DNA of 64,000 nucleotides, taken from positions 186,001-250,000 of the forward strand of contig BCJC01000001.1 in the NCBI GenBank assembly GCA_001600175.1. The letters run 5' to 3'. Shown here in pieces: positions 11,112 through 23,091 of the stretch; the first letter of the stretch is position 1, and each line of letters starts with the position of its first letter. Position numbers and translations under genes: made by a program. Under the pieces are notes generated by a model. That model made no database searches, had not been told where the DNA came from, and saw nothing but the letters and a program-made list of their open reading frames with translations. The stretch comes from Erythrobasidium yunnanense (lineage: Eukaryota; Basidiomycota; Cystobasidiomycetes; Erythrobasidiales; Erythrobasidiaceae).

Positions 11112-12523
11112 TCACTGCTGCAAACCGGCCGTGATGAGTTGGCGCAGCGAATACAGCCTAACATCAGCTTTGTCCTCATCTCCTCCTAGAATAGCATCCT
11201 TTTCTGCTAGCGTGTCGAAAGATAGTCTTTCGCAAGCTATTCCCTCAGTAGCTGGCGCGAAAGATTCCACTTCAATGAGATCTTCCTGGCGATAGTGACT
11301 TCACTCACCGCATGTGTCCAAAAAGAGCTGCAATGTAGACTCTATACGCACTGTTACTGACAGCAGTATGCTCGGTACAGTCTTCACAGGCCGCTTGAGA
11401 AGGCGTGTTAGACAGTCAATAAGCATGGGAACGAGGTCCGGATCGTACACCTGGGTACGACTTTTTAATCTCGATCGAGATTGGAGAGATGGACAGCATT
11501 ACCAAGTCTGCTCCTATGACTAGACCAAAGTCTGGTAGTGCATCGATGTCTTCTTCCGCTGACCAGTCCAACTTAGACACAGAGGCCTTGTCTAGCCGAT
11601 CTGCAGTCAGCGAGCTTAGCGATTCTCTCTCCGAATAGACGTCGCTTGACTCACTGAGCTTGATGTTCTCCCCACACCGCTGCAGGACATTCTCCTCAAA
11701 GTCCGTAGCCAGCAAGCTTCCGCCTCCTGAAGATACTTGCATCTTGCCCATCAAGCAAGCGAGCATACCAGCTCCACTACCTAGTTCTAGCACTCGTTGA
11801 TTTTGAACGAGCTGTGGGTTCGCTATGAGATGGTTTGCTAGTTTGAAGCCAGCTTCCCAGGTTCGGAGACCGGTCGTGCCTTCGTACAGGTTGTTAGCCT
11901 TAATTCGTAGCGGAGAAGAGGTACACGATTACCTCTTGAGATAGTAGCTTCTGCTTCTCGAACAGTCACGATCTGTTCTTTACCATGCAGAGTATATGCG
12001 AACCGCCTGATGCAGGTCGGGCTAGATGGCTCCATCAGCGAAGACCGGTAGAGCTGTAGAATTAATCGTACATCTCCTGTGTAATCTGTGCGCTCATGAG
12101 GTTCGCCAGTGCCATTAGAATACGTTCATCGACTTCCGCATCCTCTTGTGCCGAATGTCGTACAGATCAGCCTTTCTTTCGCTTTCTGTTAAGCGCGTAA
12201 ACCATATGTACCTGCTGCTGATCCGGAGGTAATCCCTCTATACCCTCCTCAATGCTTCTCACGATTCTTTTCCAGAATGCTTTGCGCCAAGCTATACATC
12301 CGAGCCCATCGTGTTCCGGACATACTTCATTCACATACGTCAGAAGAGAATCTTCTTCATCTAGAAGATTGCAAATGAGCCATTCTTGCACGGGATAGGA
12401 GGACAGGTCCGAAGGTGTGGGCAGGGGGATTCTGGATGGAGAGACTGGAGAACGAGCAAGGTAGTGTTTCCTTAATGGATGTAGAAGCAATAAAAGCTCT
12501 TGGGGAAGTCCATCTTTCGGCAT
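11112..12523 (-). CDS. Protein-lysine methyltransferase, EEF2KMT/Efm3 (FAM86) type
   Basis: Exons join cleanly. Exon 1 (MPKDGLPQELLLLLHP to PPDQQQ) is followed by EVDERILMALANLMSAQ, then a joint into FAYTLHGKEQIVTVREAEA, then TTGLRTWEAGFKLANHL. Next comes RVLELGSGAGMLACLMG (SAM motif I), LLATDFEENVL (acidic loop), IGADLVYDPDLVPMLIDCL and LRQLITAGLQQ at the end. The TTGLRTWEA block before motif I and the GADLVYDPDLVP block are typical of FAM86 enzymes, which methylate a lysine of translation elongation factor 2 in the cytosol. The N-terminal region matches the family's poorly conserved helical part. Introns are about 57-130 nt. The start at 12523 is only 52 bp from the end of the upstream gene. 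Substrate is by family analogy. Confidence 0.85.
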
Positions 12524-12575
12524 TAGATTCGAATAAGTAAGAAGACAACGATATATCGAAGGAAAGCTACAGGTT

Positions 12576-14368
12576 TCATTGACAGCCCGGACACGCTCCT
12601 AGCTGATGTACGAATATATCACAATCTATACAAAACATATTGTTACATTTCGGACACTGATATCTCCCCGTCGTGCTTGTCGTCCCTCCTACAATAGCAT
12701 TCGAAATGCTCACTTCGCCGCTTATGGTGTTGGTGGTGGTCGTGCCGTTAGGCGCATTCGTGGATTCGGTGCGCGCAGTGGGAGGCGCGCCGGACGCTTC
12801 TGCGAACGGAGGGAAGGTGACTGAACAGCCGAAACATTGCTTAGGCATGTCTTGCGCTCTGCGGACGATCCACACCAGCAATTAAATTAGCTCTGAGATA
12901 AGTATACGTGACTCACCTTCCGCCATTCACCTCCTTCCAATTACCTACTGGGAATAAATGTCTATAACTTCTCGCGAGGTGCGGACTACTGACTATTGTC
13001 AATCTACAAATATTGCACTCGGTGGGGACTTCACATAATTTGCTCGAGCAGCGCGGACAGATGTAGCCTTTCGATTTATAGAGCTTGGAATGACAGGCAC
13101 ACAGCGTTGGGTGCGAAGAGTGTTTTTGTAATGTAGGAAAACCCATGATCATCAGATCGGCACCGGCTTGAAGACCTTTGGTGGAGGAAGAGGTGGTGGA
13201 GGAGTCGGTCGCGATGCTCAGTGCGGAAGGCTTGAGAGATGCGGGTGGGAGAATCGACTCGAAGAACAGATCCTTGAAATGATCTTCGTTCAGACATACA
13301 GAGAAGGTCCCTGGTATATGAGAGTGTTAGATATGCTTGAAGACTGTGAAGAGAGGTGTCCTCACCCCTCGTCTTCTTGCATATCTCGCGGCATATGCTC
13401 ATTTCGGCAGACAGGCCTATGATATTGACTCGCACCCTACACGCGTATCTCAGCAATGCATAAAGCTATATTAAAGATGCCACGCACCGATCTTTGGCCA
13501 ACGCATCTATCGTATCATGTATATTTCCCGGATCGCAGGTTGTGAGCGATCCAAAGATGACTACTACCTCTCTCGATCCATGTGTAGGTAGGTGTGCCAG
13601 TCCACTCCTCGCCATATTGAGTGCGTTCTGGAGACTCGGTTCTCCACTGATAGCGTCCTTCTTCTTGCTCGCCAGGTCCTGCAGTTTCTTCAGATGTTCC
13701 ACTGGGTTTCCACCTAGTGCCGATATCCGAGTCGCCATCCCGTTCTGTGTTCCTATGATTGCGAGTTGGGATATCGGGTTCTGGTCAAAGAACTCGCCTA
13801 CGAACTCTGCGCTGTATTTGAGCATGAGTTCTAGACGAGAAGGACGCATGTCGCGGTCGCTCATTGATTCAGAGAGGTCCAAGACGAGGTATAGATGTCG
13901 AATAATCCCTCGCTGAATAGCTGCTGTGTCGCGTAGGATCCGACGCCGTTTACTGTTTGTGAGGAAAGCAGCGACGGCGCCTTCGAGTGAGCCATGCACA
14001 TCTTCAGTAAGAGCATCCCATGAGCGACTGTATTCTTCTTCCCACGCAAGCTTGACGCGCGATGAGCCAGCTCCGGGTCTTGTAGCAGCTGCTGCTCCCC
14101 CAGCTTTCCGCTTGTTTCGAGAAGGGCCTTCGTCGTTGTCTTCATCTTCATCGTAGTCTTCTTCTTCATCTTCAGCTTCAGCTTCCATCATGATTGTATT
14201 GCCATTGCTGTCTTTGTTCTGCTGCCTCGTCACTACTCGCCCTTTGCCCTTCTCCTTCGCGGTGTACCGTGCTGCTGCTTCGCTGTCATCGATGAAGTCG
14301 TTGTCGTCGGCTCGCCGTACACCTTCATCAGACTCATCTTCGCTGTCAATAACTCGGGTGATGGCCAT
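12576..14368 (-). CDS. SSL1: TFIIH core subunit Ssl1 (p44 / GTF2H2)
   Basis: Acidic N-terminus, then the Ssl1 signature (AWEEEYSRSWDALTED), a vWA-like domain (RHLYLVLDLSESMSDRDMRP, SQLAIIGTQNG, REVVVIFGSLTTCDPG) and NIIGLSAEMSICREICKKT. The zinc-binding C-terminus includes CPRCSSKLCEVPTECNIC and the C4C4 RING-like part CPKCNNMFCIDCDIF ending CPGCQ. Ssl1 supports the XPD/Rad3 helicase in TFIIH for RNA polymerase II initiation and nucleotide excision repair. At least four exons are joined by short introns; for example a GTGCGT donor inside codon CG|G joins KDR to VRVNIIG. The first ATG in frame is 14368. All expected zinc ligands of the C-terminal domain appear present. Confidence 0.93.
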
Positions 14369-14555
14369 CAAGTCGGCTGGAGTAGAGACAAGCTAAGAAG
14401 GACTTTAAATCACATCCAAGAAGTAATTGTTGGATTCTACGCTACATTTGTACATTCAGAGTAACAACATCGTTACTGCCCGACACTGAGTATACGGTCT
14501 ATGTGTATGCCTAGCCGGTGCCTCTGGCCTGTCCATATCCTCCGGTACGCATTGA

Positions 14556-15091
14556 TCAGAACGTATCTGCACTCGCACTGAAGAAGCGTCCGTATGTGAT
14601 GATAGTTCCATAGACGAGGGCTCCTCCGCCCATCGACATATAAGCAGCTATGGGATGCAGCACGCCCGTATGCGCCAAAGCCAATGGAAGCGCCAATCCA
14701 GAAACGACCATGATTGAAGTGAGGAAATGCCCGAAATCGAGTGCTCCTCCAGAATAGTCTGCGCTGAAATCGTCTACCCCGCTACACCTTGCGCAGGTCG
14801 CATTGGGGAGCGGCGCAAAGACGAAGATGGCGGCTGGTTATCACATCGAGACTATCAGAGGAGCATCCCTTTCCAGAATGCAGAATGGTCACACACCGAC
14901 GAAGAGAGGCAACCAGTTGCTGAACAAGGCGCACGATAGGATTATGAGGAGGAATCCGAGGGCGAGGACAAAGGAGAGGCTGCAACAACATCCATTATCG
15001 ATTAGCTATATCTCTCGTGTCTTGCTTGTAAGTCGATTGTAGCCTGCAGGATGATGCCTTGCTGGGCGCTGAACCGGAAGAGCGGCTTCAT
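14556..15091 (-). CDS. VPS55: Vps55 family endosomal sorting protein
   Basis: Three exons give a short four-span membrane protein. MKPLF-RLSFVLALGFLLII is followed by LSCALFSNWLPLFV, then AAIFVFAPLPN, DYSGGALDFGHFLTS, IMVVSGLALPLALAHTGVL and MSMGGGALVYGTIITYGRFF. This matches Vps55/OB-RGRP (LEPROT), which acts with Vps68 in late endosome to vacuole traffic. The loop reads through without an intron (CARCSGVDDFSADYSGG). The 5' joint uses a GTTCAG donor in the codon CG|C and a branch-like GCTAATC, giving a start at 15091; this first exon is only 17 nt and is the least certain part. It is divergent from the RING gene at 15268, sharing 176 bp. Confidence 0.88.
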
Positions 15092-15267
15092 GGTGACGAT
15101 GGATAGACTGTCTTTAATAAGGGAGTCTTATGTTGTGTTGATTGTCTATAGAGTAGAGTATTGAGCTTCGACCTCTTCTCTTCTCTTTTGTTTATTTCTC
15201 TTTTGGACGAGTTGCGACTGATCAAAGCGCACACTTCACTCCTCCCTCACTCACGGCGACTGCAAAG

Positions 15268-18200
15268 ATGCCAACAACGAGACGAAATACACACAAACGG
15301 GCAAAAGATGAGATGGACGAGACAAACGATGACCATGGCCATGGCAATGATGCTGCGAAGAATCAGCCAGATCCCAGCGCGAACCCCGTCGAAACAGAAA
15401 CAACAGCTGGAAACAAGAAACGAAAGCTGGAATCATCCCAATCCCCATCTATTCCTCCGTCCTCGTCCTCTTTAGTTATCACAGATGCGCCTGTTGCTTC
15501 TACTTCTATAGCTGCTGGGCCATCGACGTCGCGAAAGAGACGACGCGCAAAGAGGGAGGGGTCAGGCAGTGTAGCCCCATCAACGACAGCAGCAGCAGCA
15601 TCAAGCAGAAAGCGTAGTAAAGTCAAGAAAGAAGAATCCGCTCAACCTGATGAGCTACTGAACGTGTCTGCGAAGAACGAAGAAACGCCTATTGAGCCAG
15701 AGCCAGAAGGACCGGCAAATAACAACAATAACACCGTCAAGCTGGAAGAAGCAGACGCAGAACAGCCTGAAACAAAGAAGAATGTAAAGATGGAACATGA
15801 CGATGATGTTGAGGAGGGATCAGATAAAGAGAATGAAAGCCAAGAACTAGAAACGACGACGAAAAAGAAGAGGCTTACTGCCAAAGAGAAGGGAAAAGCA
15901 AGAGCTGTAGATCCTCCTGAAGATGAGCCTGAGGAGAAGCCCGAGCTACCAGCGGATAATGCAGCTCATTCCCATGCTCACGATCATGCAAAACTACAAG
16001 AAGAGCTGGCTAAGCTTAGGAATGAGTTGCAGAGCGCGACTGCTGTAAGTACTTTAAACACGATTATTACTGTCTTTAACAGTGGCTGACATATATCTCC
16101 ATACGTCAATGTCAGACACTCGAAACGCAGACGAAAGCGCTGGAAGCAGTCACCGCGGCTTTCACATGCAATGTCTGTTTGGAATCCCTACAGAATCCAC
16201 TAGGGTGAGTCATAAGCCATCTCAAGCTTGGTCATGAAGATACTTACATTTTCTTTCTCGAGTGTAGATTGGCATGCGGGCATGTCTTCTGCCAAGACGA
16301 TCTATGGAACTGGTTCCACCGGACCAACGAAGACAGCGAAGAAGACGACCATGCTCACGACGACGACGACGACGATGATTCACTTTCAGACAACGAGGAC
16401 GACGATGATGAATCCATCTCTGATGGCTTCACGGCTTCCGATTCTAGTTCAGTAGTCATCCAGCGCCCCGCCGCGCCGTATTTCTATACGGGTGAAGCTC
16501 CAGCTCCACCTAGTGCCGCGGCTGCTCGTCGAGAGCGAGAAGCTCGAGAACGATTGAGAGTAGCACGCCTAGCACGACTTGCACAAGATAGAGCTAGGGA
16601 AAGAGAAGCGGAGAGAAACAGAACGGTCATCCAAGTTGATGATGATTATAATACGTCAGATGGGGATTACGATGAGATCCAATACCCTGATCCAAGAAGG
16701 AGACCGGCATTACGTGTTCCTGCCTTTCCTGCGCGCGGAAATAGACCTGGACCGGGTCGGCCAAATGAGGGGCTTCGTGGAAGGAAAAGCAGCACGTATG
16801 CCAGCCGATCCGTCCCTTCACATGGCGGTCTTGCCGGTAGGAAAAGTAGCACATATCCTAGCCGACCCGTCCCATCACATGAAGGCCTTCTCGGTAGGAA
16901 AAGCAGTACTTATCCGAATCGCGCTGTAGCTGTCGATCATACGGCTGGACCAAGCAGGATTAGTGACACTGCCAGCCGAAGCAGACCCGTCGCCTCAAAT
17001 GACGGTCTTCGCGCAAGGAAGAGCAGCACTTATCCTGACCATATCGACTCCGATGACGAAACTACAGCTGGACCAAGCAGAGCTGGTCCTCCTCTCAGAC
17101 CTGCAAGTACAAGAGCTTCAGCCCATCGAGCTGGACCGCTTCAGGATATATGGAATCCAAGATCGACTACCACTATTCCAGACGACGAGCCAGGCCCGAG
17201 CCGACGCAGACCCGCTCCTGCTGGAAGTGCAGTTGGCGGAAGTAGAGCAAACGAACCCATATCAGTACCCGATACAGACGAAGAGACGGCTAGAGAAAGT
17301 CAAAGACGCACGAATGCTCCTGCGGCTGCAGAGGCTCGAGAGAATGTACCGACAGCAGCTCCCGTAGCTGGGCCGTCTAGTTCTGCAGCTGTAGCTCCTG
17401 CAGCTGCTACTCCTGCCCCAGCAAGCCGCCGTATTCCAGCACGCGCCCATCCCAACCGTCGGAATCTCACATGCCCTCAATGTCGAGTGAGGATCGCCAT
17501 TCCTCCCTTCCCTATCTTTGTTGTCAGAGAACTGGCAAATGTCATGAGAGCACACGATGCAGGACGAAGACAGGCTAGTATGGAAAGAGAGAATGAGAGA
17601 GATACTATGGATGACCCTACTTGGGGTGGACTCTTCCCTAGGAACGCTAGGTATGTGATTTTTTCCTGGGTGATGGCACAATACTATTTCCTGATGCATG
17701 AGTGATGAAGCAGTGCTGGCGCGGCTAGGCCGAGGCCACGTCCACCGCTCGATGACGACGAGGACGAGGAGGACAGTGACGGCGAAGGAGCAGCAGGCCC
17801 TCATCCTGGGTTTTTATTTCAGGATCCCTTGCTGCGGGAACGCGAAGAACCAGTCATTTTCCGCCCCCAGTTTCGTGAGCACCCCGTCCTGCTCCTCCGA
17901 CGGGAGCATAGATCGCTACAGATGTTGCGAGAGGCCATTGAGCAAAGCCGACACGAAAGAGCTATGCGCTTCCTCGATCGCGACAGGACACGAGCTGAAG
18001 AGGCTGAGGAGGCCCGCATCAGAGCCAACGAAGATAGAAATATAGCACAGTGGACGGAGCGACGTGAAGAAGCTCGTAGGAACGCTGCACGGGACCCTGC
18101 CAACGTAGAGATGGCAAGAAACGTCCTCGCGGTAGGCATCCGCGATGCAGAAGATGGTGTAAGAAGATGCATAGACTGCGCTTGGGAGATTGAGAATGGC

Positions 18201-19418
18201 AAATGCGAGAATTGGTAAGCCCGACATTGCTTTACTTTTTCAGCGTTACGGCATCTGACCTGTGTCGGTTTCAGCGGTGCCACATATGATTCTGACTCTG
18301 AATTTGACGACAATGGAGAAGATATAGGTGGTACATCACCTCCTCCTCGTGCTGGTTTCATTGAAGAAGATGAAGCAGATCTCAGCGATATTGTTCCTGA
18401 TAGCGAGGACGTCCTGCAGAACCAGAGCCAGGACTATCAAGATGTTGATGATGATGACGACGACGAGGAATCTGCAATGGAGACAGAGGATGATGTCGCT
18501 CGACCAGCGAGACGTAGTACTGCCAGAACACATCCCTTCTCAAGCGAAGAGGACGAGAATGACGAAGAGGAAGAGGAGGAAGGCGAAGACCTTTTCGGCG
18601 AGACCAGCGCGCCAGCAACCGATAGAACACTTGACGAAACTAGTCGAAGACAGCATGTCAATGAGGACGAAGATGAAGAGTCGGGAGAGGAGACCGAAGG
18701 CCATGCTGGACCTTCTCACACCAGACCCGCAGCACCAACACGCAGAAAGCGTGGTCAATTCGTGTACGACTCGGAAGACGACGAAGACGATGACGACCTG
18801 GCTGCTGCGGAGGAAGAAGAGCGTCAAGCTGCTTTCATCGACGACGACGCCAGCGGCCTCTTAGGTGATCAAGTTGACGAGGAAGACGAAAGCGAGGCTG
18901 AATCCACGGATCGCGAGACTCGACGCGCCCGCAAAGAGCAGAGGCGTGTGGCAAGGGAGGCTGCAGCTGTCTCTAGGCAGAATGGCAGGGGACGCGATAG
19001 CGAATCGGAGTTCACGGGGTCAGAGAGTCCAAGCACAAGCGATGAAGATGAGGAAGAAGATGGCGAAGATCAGTCACTGCCTACTTCCGTTACTTCACCA
19101 CCATCGAAGCATGAAGACGAAGATGAAGATGATGGAATAGAAGAGATCGCTTCTCAAGACTTCCTTCGATCGAATCGCCAGCGAAATGGTCTGACTCCAG
19201 CTCAGGCAGCTGCAAGAGCCGCCTTGGCGAGACAGGAACAGGACAATCAAGCTATTACCGATGTCTTCAATCGTATCGTCGGCGACAAGCAGAAGAAAGC
19301 TGCATCAAACCAACAGCAACATGCCGGTCCTTCGAGACTGGGCAATCCAGCCGCCTCAACTTCTAAAGCACCACCAGTCTACAAGAAGAGAGTGATAGAG
19401 GAGTCGGAAGAGGAGTAG
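15268..19418 (+). CDS. RING-type zinc finger protein with split RING and acidic tail
   Basis: Five exons (15268-16044, 16116-16204, 16268-17650, 17714-18214, 18275-19418) give 1,297 residues. The N-terminus is basic/acidic with a short coiled coil (KLQEELAKLRNELQ). A RING begins at residue 277 (CNVCLESLQNPLGLACGHVF, then C297). The last ligand pair (CPQC, about 691-694) comes only after a Ser/Arg/Pro-rich insert of about 390 residues with GRKSSTYP repeats. The fifth Cys position appears to be Asp (FCQDDLW). Further on, CIDCAWEIENGKCENCG forms a Cys4 ribbon, followed by a long Asp/Glu-rich, Ser-rich tail. The likely role is a nuclear E3 ubiquitin ligase, by analogy with RING proteins with CGH-C cores; the substrate is unknown. 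It ends 107 bp from the convergent exonuclease gene. Confidence 0.8.
16770..17050 (+). repeat. Coding repeat, consensus GLxGRKSSTYPxR
   Basis: Three tandem units of 19 codons start at 16770, 16827 and 16884. A fourth (GLRARKSSTYP) starts at 17004 after a spacer. Each carries RKSSTY, a plausible phosphorylation or docking motif, inside the RING insert. Confidence 0.85.
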
Positions 19419-19525
19419 ATGGGAACTTGCTGTGCTACTATGCCGTAATTACTTCACTGAACACAAAGACATAAGAGACAGCTTTACATGATAAACTTCA
19501 ACATAATGATCTAGCAATACCTCCT

Positions 19526-22406
19526 TCAATTGAGTTTGTCTTCGCTTTCCAACGCATTTTGCTGATTGTCCGTTGATCTATCGCCTTCGGCTAAGGCAGC
19601 AAGGTCTGGATAGATCTTGGGCGGTCTGCCCAGCAATTCGGCATATTGAGCTTTACGCTCTTTGCCGTACACGATCTCTTCTCCGAACTTGTCCAAGCGT
19701 TCGATCGAATAAGGAAGATCACGCTCTACCCAGAGTGCTTGAACGACATACTGTATAAGGCAAAACGGCCATTGAGCGAAGAACTATCATAAAACGGAGC
19801 TTGGAACATACCTCTACTGCGGTCTTCTCCTTGATATTCATTTCGAGAGCGACTTCAGCAAGCTCCTTCTCTTCAACATGCCAGTGTTGCCTGAGATTGT
19901 GGGAAGTTGTCAGTCTTTGAGAGGAGGAACAGACCAGATACTGTGTCACTCACCATGCCTCCTTCTGACGAGGTGTAGCCCCGGTTCTGCTGACTCTCCT
20001 CTTGGCAGATTTCGCGACTCCGTCTCTGCCGTCAACTTCGACTTCGGCTATCTTTCTGATCTGTAGCTTGACTTCTGCTTTGCCCATGACCATGTCGCCT
20101 ATCAGAGTAGCGAAGTCCAGCGGAACATTCTCGACTTCAGCAGTTCCTACTAATCGCAGATATAGGAGAACGGAGCAGAAAACATCGTTTGCAGCGTCTG
20201 CCATGTATAACAGTCAGCAAGCATTCAAGTACATCTTCGACCCAGAATGTCAGCCTCACATCGTTTCTGTGCCCAGCTAAGGTCCTTAGACCAATTCGAG
20301 GTTCTCGTATCGCCCTTGTCCTGTTACAAACTCAGAGTCAGCGTGCCGTATCAATGCTAGAGACAGTAAAACAGCTCACCAGGTAACGATCTAGATATAG
20401 GGCGACAAGCTTTTGCAGCCCGATGAGATGATGGTAGCCGTCCCATTTTGTCGTATAGATAGCTTTCGCCAGGTTAGAGAGTTCCAGAAGACCTTTCATA
20501 ACGATTGACTGCTTTGGGCTAAAGTCCCTAAACAGCTTTCTTGCGTCGCCGCTGATCTGAACACCCAATTTCACGATATCGGGATCTTCTATAATCTTGA
20601 CCAGGGCAGCGGGGAGGTCTACGGATATGCGCAGATCAGATCTCAGCACATCTCGAGAGATTTAGATTCTGTGTCACCTACGGGCGGTTTGCACGACTTG
20701 GAACAGAACGATGTTCTTGGCATCTCCGACTTGGATGAGCGAAGTTCTGCCCTGACTTTTGTAGTTATTGAATCGGCCGTAGGCTTCCCATTCCATGTCG
20801 AATCCAAGAGGTCTGAAGAGCCGGAATCAGCAACGCCTCGACGAATACAGTTTCTTCTTTTTGGGCGTACCCCTCCAGACTTTCTAGCACTTCCTCCAGC
20901 GTCTTGCTCTCCGGTGTGGGTTGTCCTTTCAGTCCTTCTACAGACACCAACTCGGACTTTCCTCCCTTTCCACTCTTGAAGTACCAAATCTTGGGCACGA
21001 TCCAATTCCCATCGTCGTAGCTAAATGGCCTCAAGGATCTTTTCCATTTCTCTACTTCTTCCTCTCGTTCCTGTTGCCGTTCCTCGCGCTTCTGACGTAT
21101 GGCTTCACGCCCTGCTTTTCGTAGACGGTCTTGCTCTGCTTTCGACATGCCTGGGTTACTAGGTCCTGCTTCTGCGTTGCTTGTCGACGATGAGACGGTA
21201 GCCTTCTTCACTGTCTTTGCTGGCTTCTGAGCGTCCGCGGTGCTTTTCATGTAAGAGGATTTGGATTGAAAGTTGGAAGATTTGGCAGGCTGCACGGCAC
21301 CGAGCGGACCAGTCTTAGGCACTCTCGTCATCCATTCTGGTTCGGGTAAATCGCTGTTATCTGAGGCATCGGCCTCTGGTGCACGTCGAACAGGAGCTGT
21401 GAGGACGGGATCATCCCAGTCTATAAGACCATCGTTTGCCGGCCTGTTCGCATTTCCTGCTCGACGATTACTGGAACTTGAAAAGGCGCGTGCTTGTAGA
21501 GTTTGAGCAGATGTCTTTGCCTTCAAAAAATCTAGAGGCGCATTCCTGTACGGAGTCGCTATCTGATTCGAGTAGCTCCTGCTGGCTGTTGAAGGCACAA
21601 GCTTCCTGCCGCTTCTTGAAATGATGTCTGGTAATGACTCGTCCGAGCTGGATGTAGAGAGTCGACGGCTAGTAGCTTCCAGTTCCTCTGCTTCATTTCT
21701 CCGGGCCACAGCTTCCAGTAATCTAGCTTGAGCTAGGGTTGCGTGTTTCAAAGCTGATGATAATGGATCTTCTACTTCCTGTCGCTTGTTCCGCTGGCTT
21801 TGTTTGATAGGCTCAATAAACTCGATCGATGAGTCTGGATCGAATGTAGCGTTGGCCGAACAACCCTGCTCAGCTGCAGAGAAGCTTGAATCGATGACAT
21901 AACATTGTTGTTGTTGCTTGCCCTTCGTCGGCTGCAGAACATCCGGACTGCTAGGTGGTGTTGCTTCGCGGCGTGTCTTCTTGGGTCTGATAGACACACA
22001 TGCTTCTCAGTGTCCTGAACTGCATTTGATGTACGTACACGTACTGTTGCTTTCCCTTTCCCTTGTTGAGCGCTGGCTTTGCCGGGCCTAGGTATGTTTC
22101 GATACTCGACCTTGAGAGACACGATTCACTCAGATCCGTCCATCGAGGTTTCAAAAGCAATACACACTGTGAAGAAGTGCTACTCTTAGAAGATGGCGCC
22201 TCTGCTCGCTTCTTCTGACCATCTTGCTGGATCATACCGGGCGTCCAGCTTGACTCCAGCCAGTTCGCCAGTGTCTTCTGACCGTTCTTCTTTCCAAGAT
22301 CATCAGGTTTCGAAGCTGCTTTCGTGCTTTCTCGCTGGTCTTGACCGCCAAAAACAATAGGCATTCCCGGCTTGAAGCTGCTTGACGCGGTGGTTTCGCG
22401 GGCCAT
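19526..22406 (-). CDS. WRN-like 3'-5' exonuclease (DEDDy, DnaQ fold)
   Basis: A long, poorly conserved N-terminal part (MARETTASSSFKPGMPIVFG, LANWLESSW, Ser-rich) precedes a 3'-5' exonuclease domain. Its motifs are PLGFDMEWEAYGRF (Exo I, D-x-E), SLIQVGDAKNIVLFQV, KLGVQISGDARKLFRD (Exo II) and SWAQKRYAANDVFCSVLLYL (Exo III, Y-x3-D), reconstructed over short introns. This is the active-site set of Werner-type and RNase D-type nucleases acting on DNA or RNA 3' ends. The C-terminal part (HWHVEEKELAEVALEMNI, then VVQALWVERDLPYS) looks like a small helical domain. No RecQ helicase follows, so it is a stand-alone exonuclease of the kind common in fungi and plants. ATG 22406 is chosen; an in-frame ATG at 22539-22541 would add 45 residues. 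Confidence 0.8.
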
Positions 22407-23091
22407 GTTGATGCTACAGATGGTGTTGATACAAGATCTCGACGAGATGCTTCGGCGCATCAGCAGGGTTCCAGGAATGCCAGAGACGGAACCAGAACCA
22501 GCTTGAGCGCGCGTGCAGATTCTTAGCTGGCCAAGGTGCATGATGGCTCGAATCGCCGTTCAGGGTCTCGGTCGTCGGTCAGTACATCCTATATGCAAGG
22601 ATCCGTCAAGAAGCAGAGTCCAAGCAAAGAACAATATTCTCGCTGCATTGACACTCTTTGTCCAACCGTCTGAGCTCGAAAAGGATGGCCAGTGCTGGCC
22701 TGCTCGGAGTGCCTGTAAAAACATGGAAGAACAACGCGAATGCTTTCAGAGACGACTCTTACGACGTATCTCTGTCATCAGGACTTGCTGTTCATGTCCA
22801 AACACCGTCTCCGATAAGTTTTGGCTTGAAGTGCTCGGCGTCTTGGGCAAACCAATCCATCCTCCGTGCTTACGTATACGAATGCTACAACCATCTGTCC
22901 GAAAGGCCGTCGGTGTTTGTCACCTTTCCCTAGCCCGCGCTACCTAGGTTTGTCAAGGCTGTTTTTCCATAGAGTGTTCTTTCTGCTTCCTTCGTCCCGC
23001 AAAAGGTGTTCTCTGCACCAACAAGCTCATCAGTTGCAGGAGCTATCTCTTCTTACTCTCCAGCCTATCCCTCTCGCCCTCAGCCTTAGAG
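22407..23091. other. Divergent upstream region
   Basis: Between the exonuclease (-) and the first membrane protein (+). Parts resemble the region before the second membrane-protein gene (for example gtccaaacaccgtctccg against gtccaaacatccttctgg, and the ctgttttt stretch), as expected if the tandem duplication included the promoter. No gene seen. Confidence 0.5.

Noticed and set aside
11280-11345. A 23-nt intron in the methyltransferase gene
   Set aside because: Too short and out of phase; a 57-nt intron ending at a later AG fits the frame and the family.
14775-14805. A 24-nt intron in the Vps55 loop
   Set aside because: The region reads through in frame as CARCSGVDDFSAD without splicing.
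14990-15091. A GC-AG first intron in the Vps55 gene
   Set aside because: The resulting phase is wrong; a GTTCAG donor gives the conserved frame.
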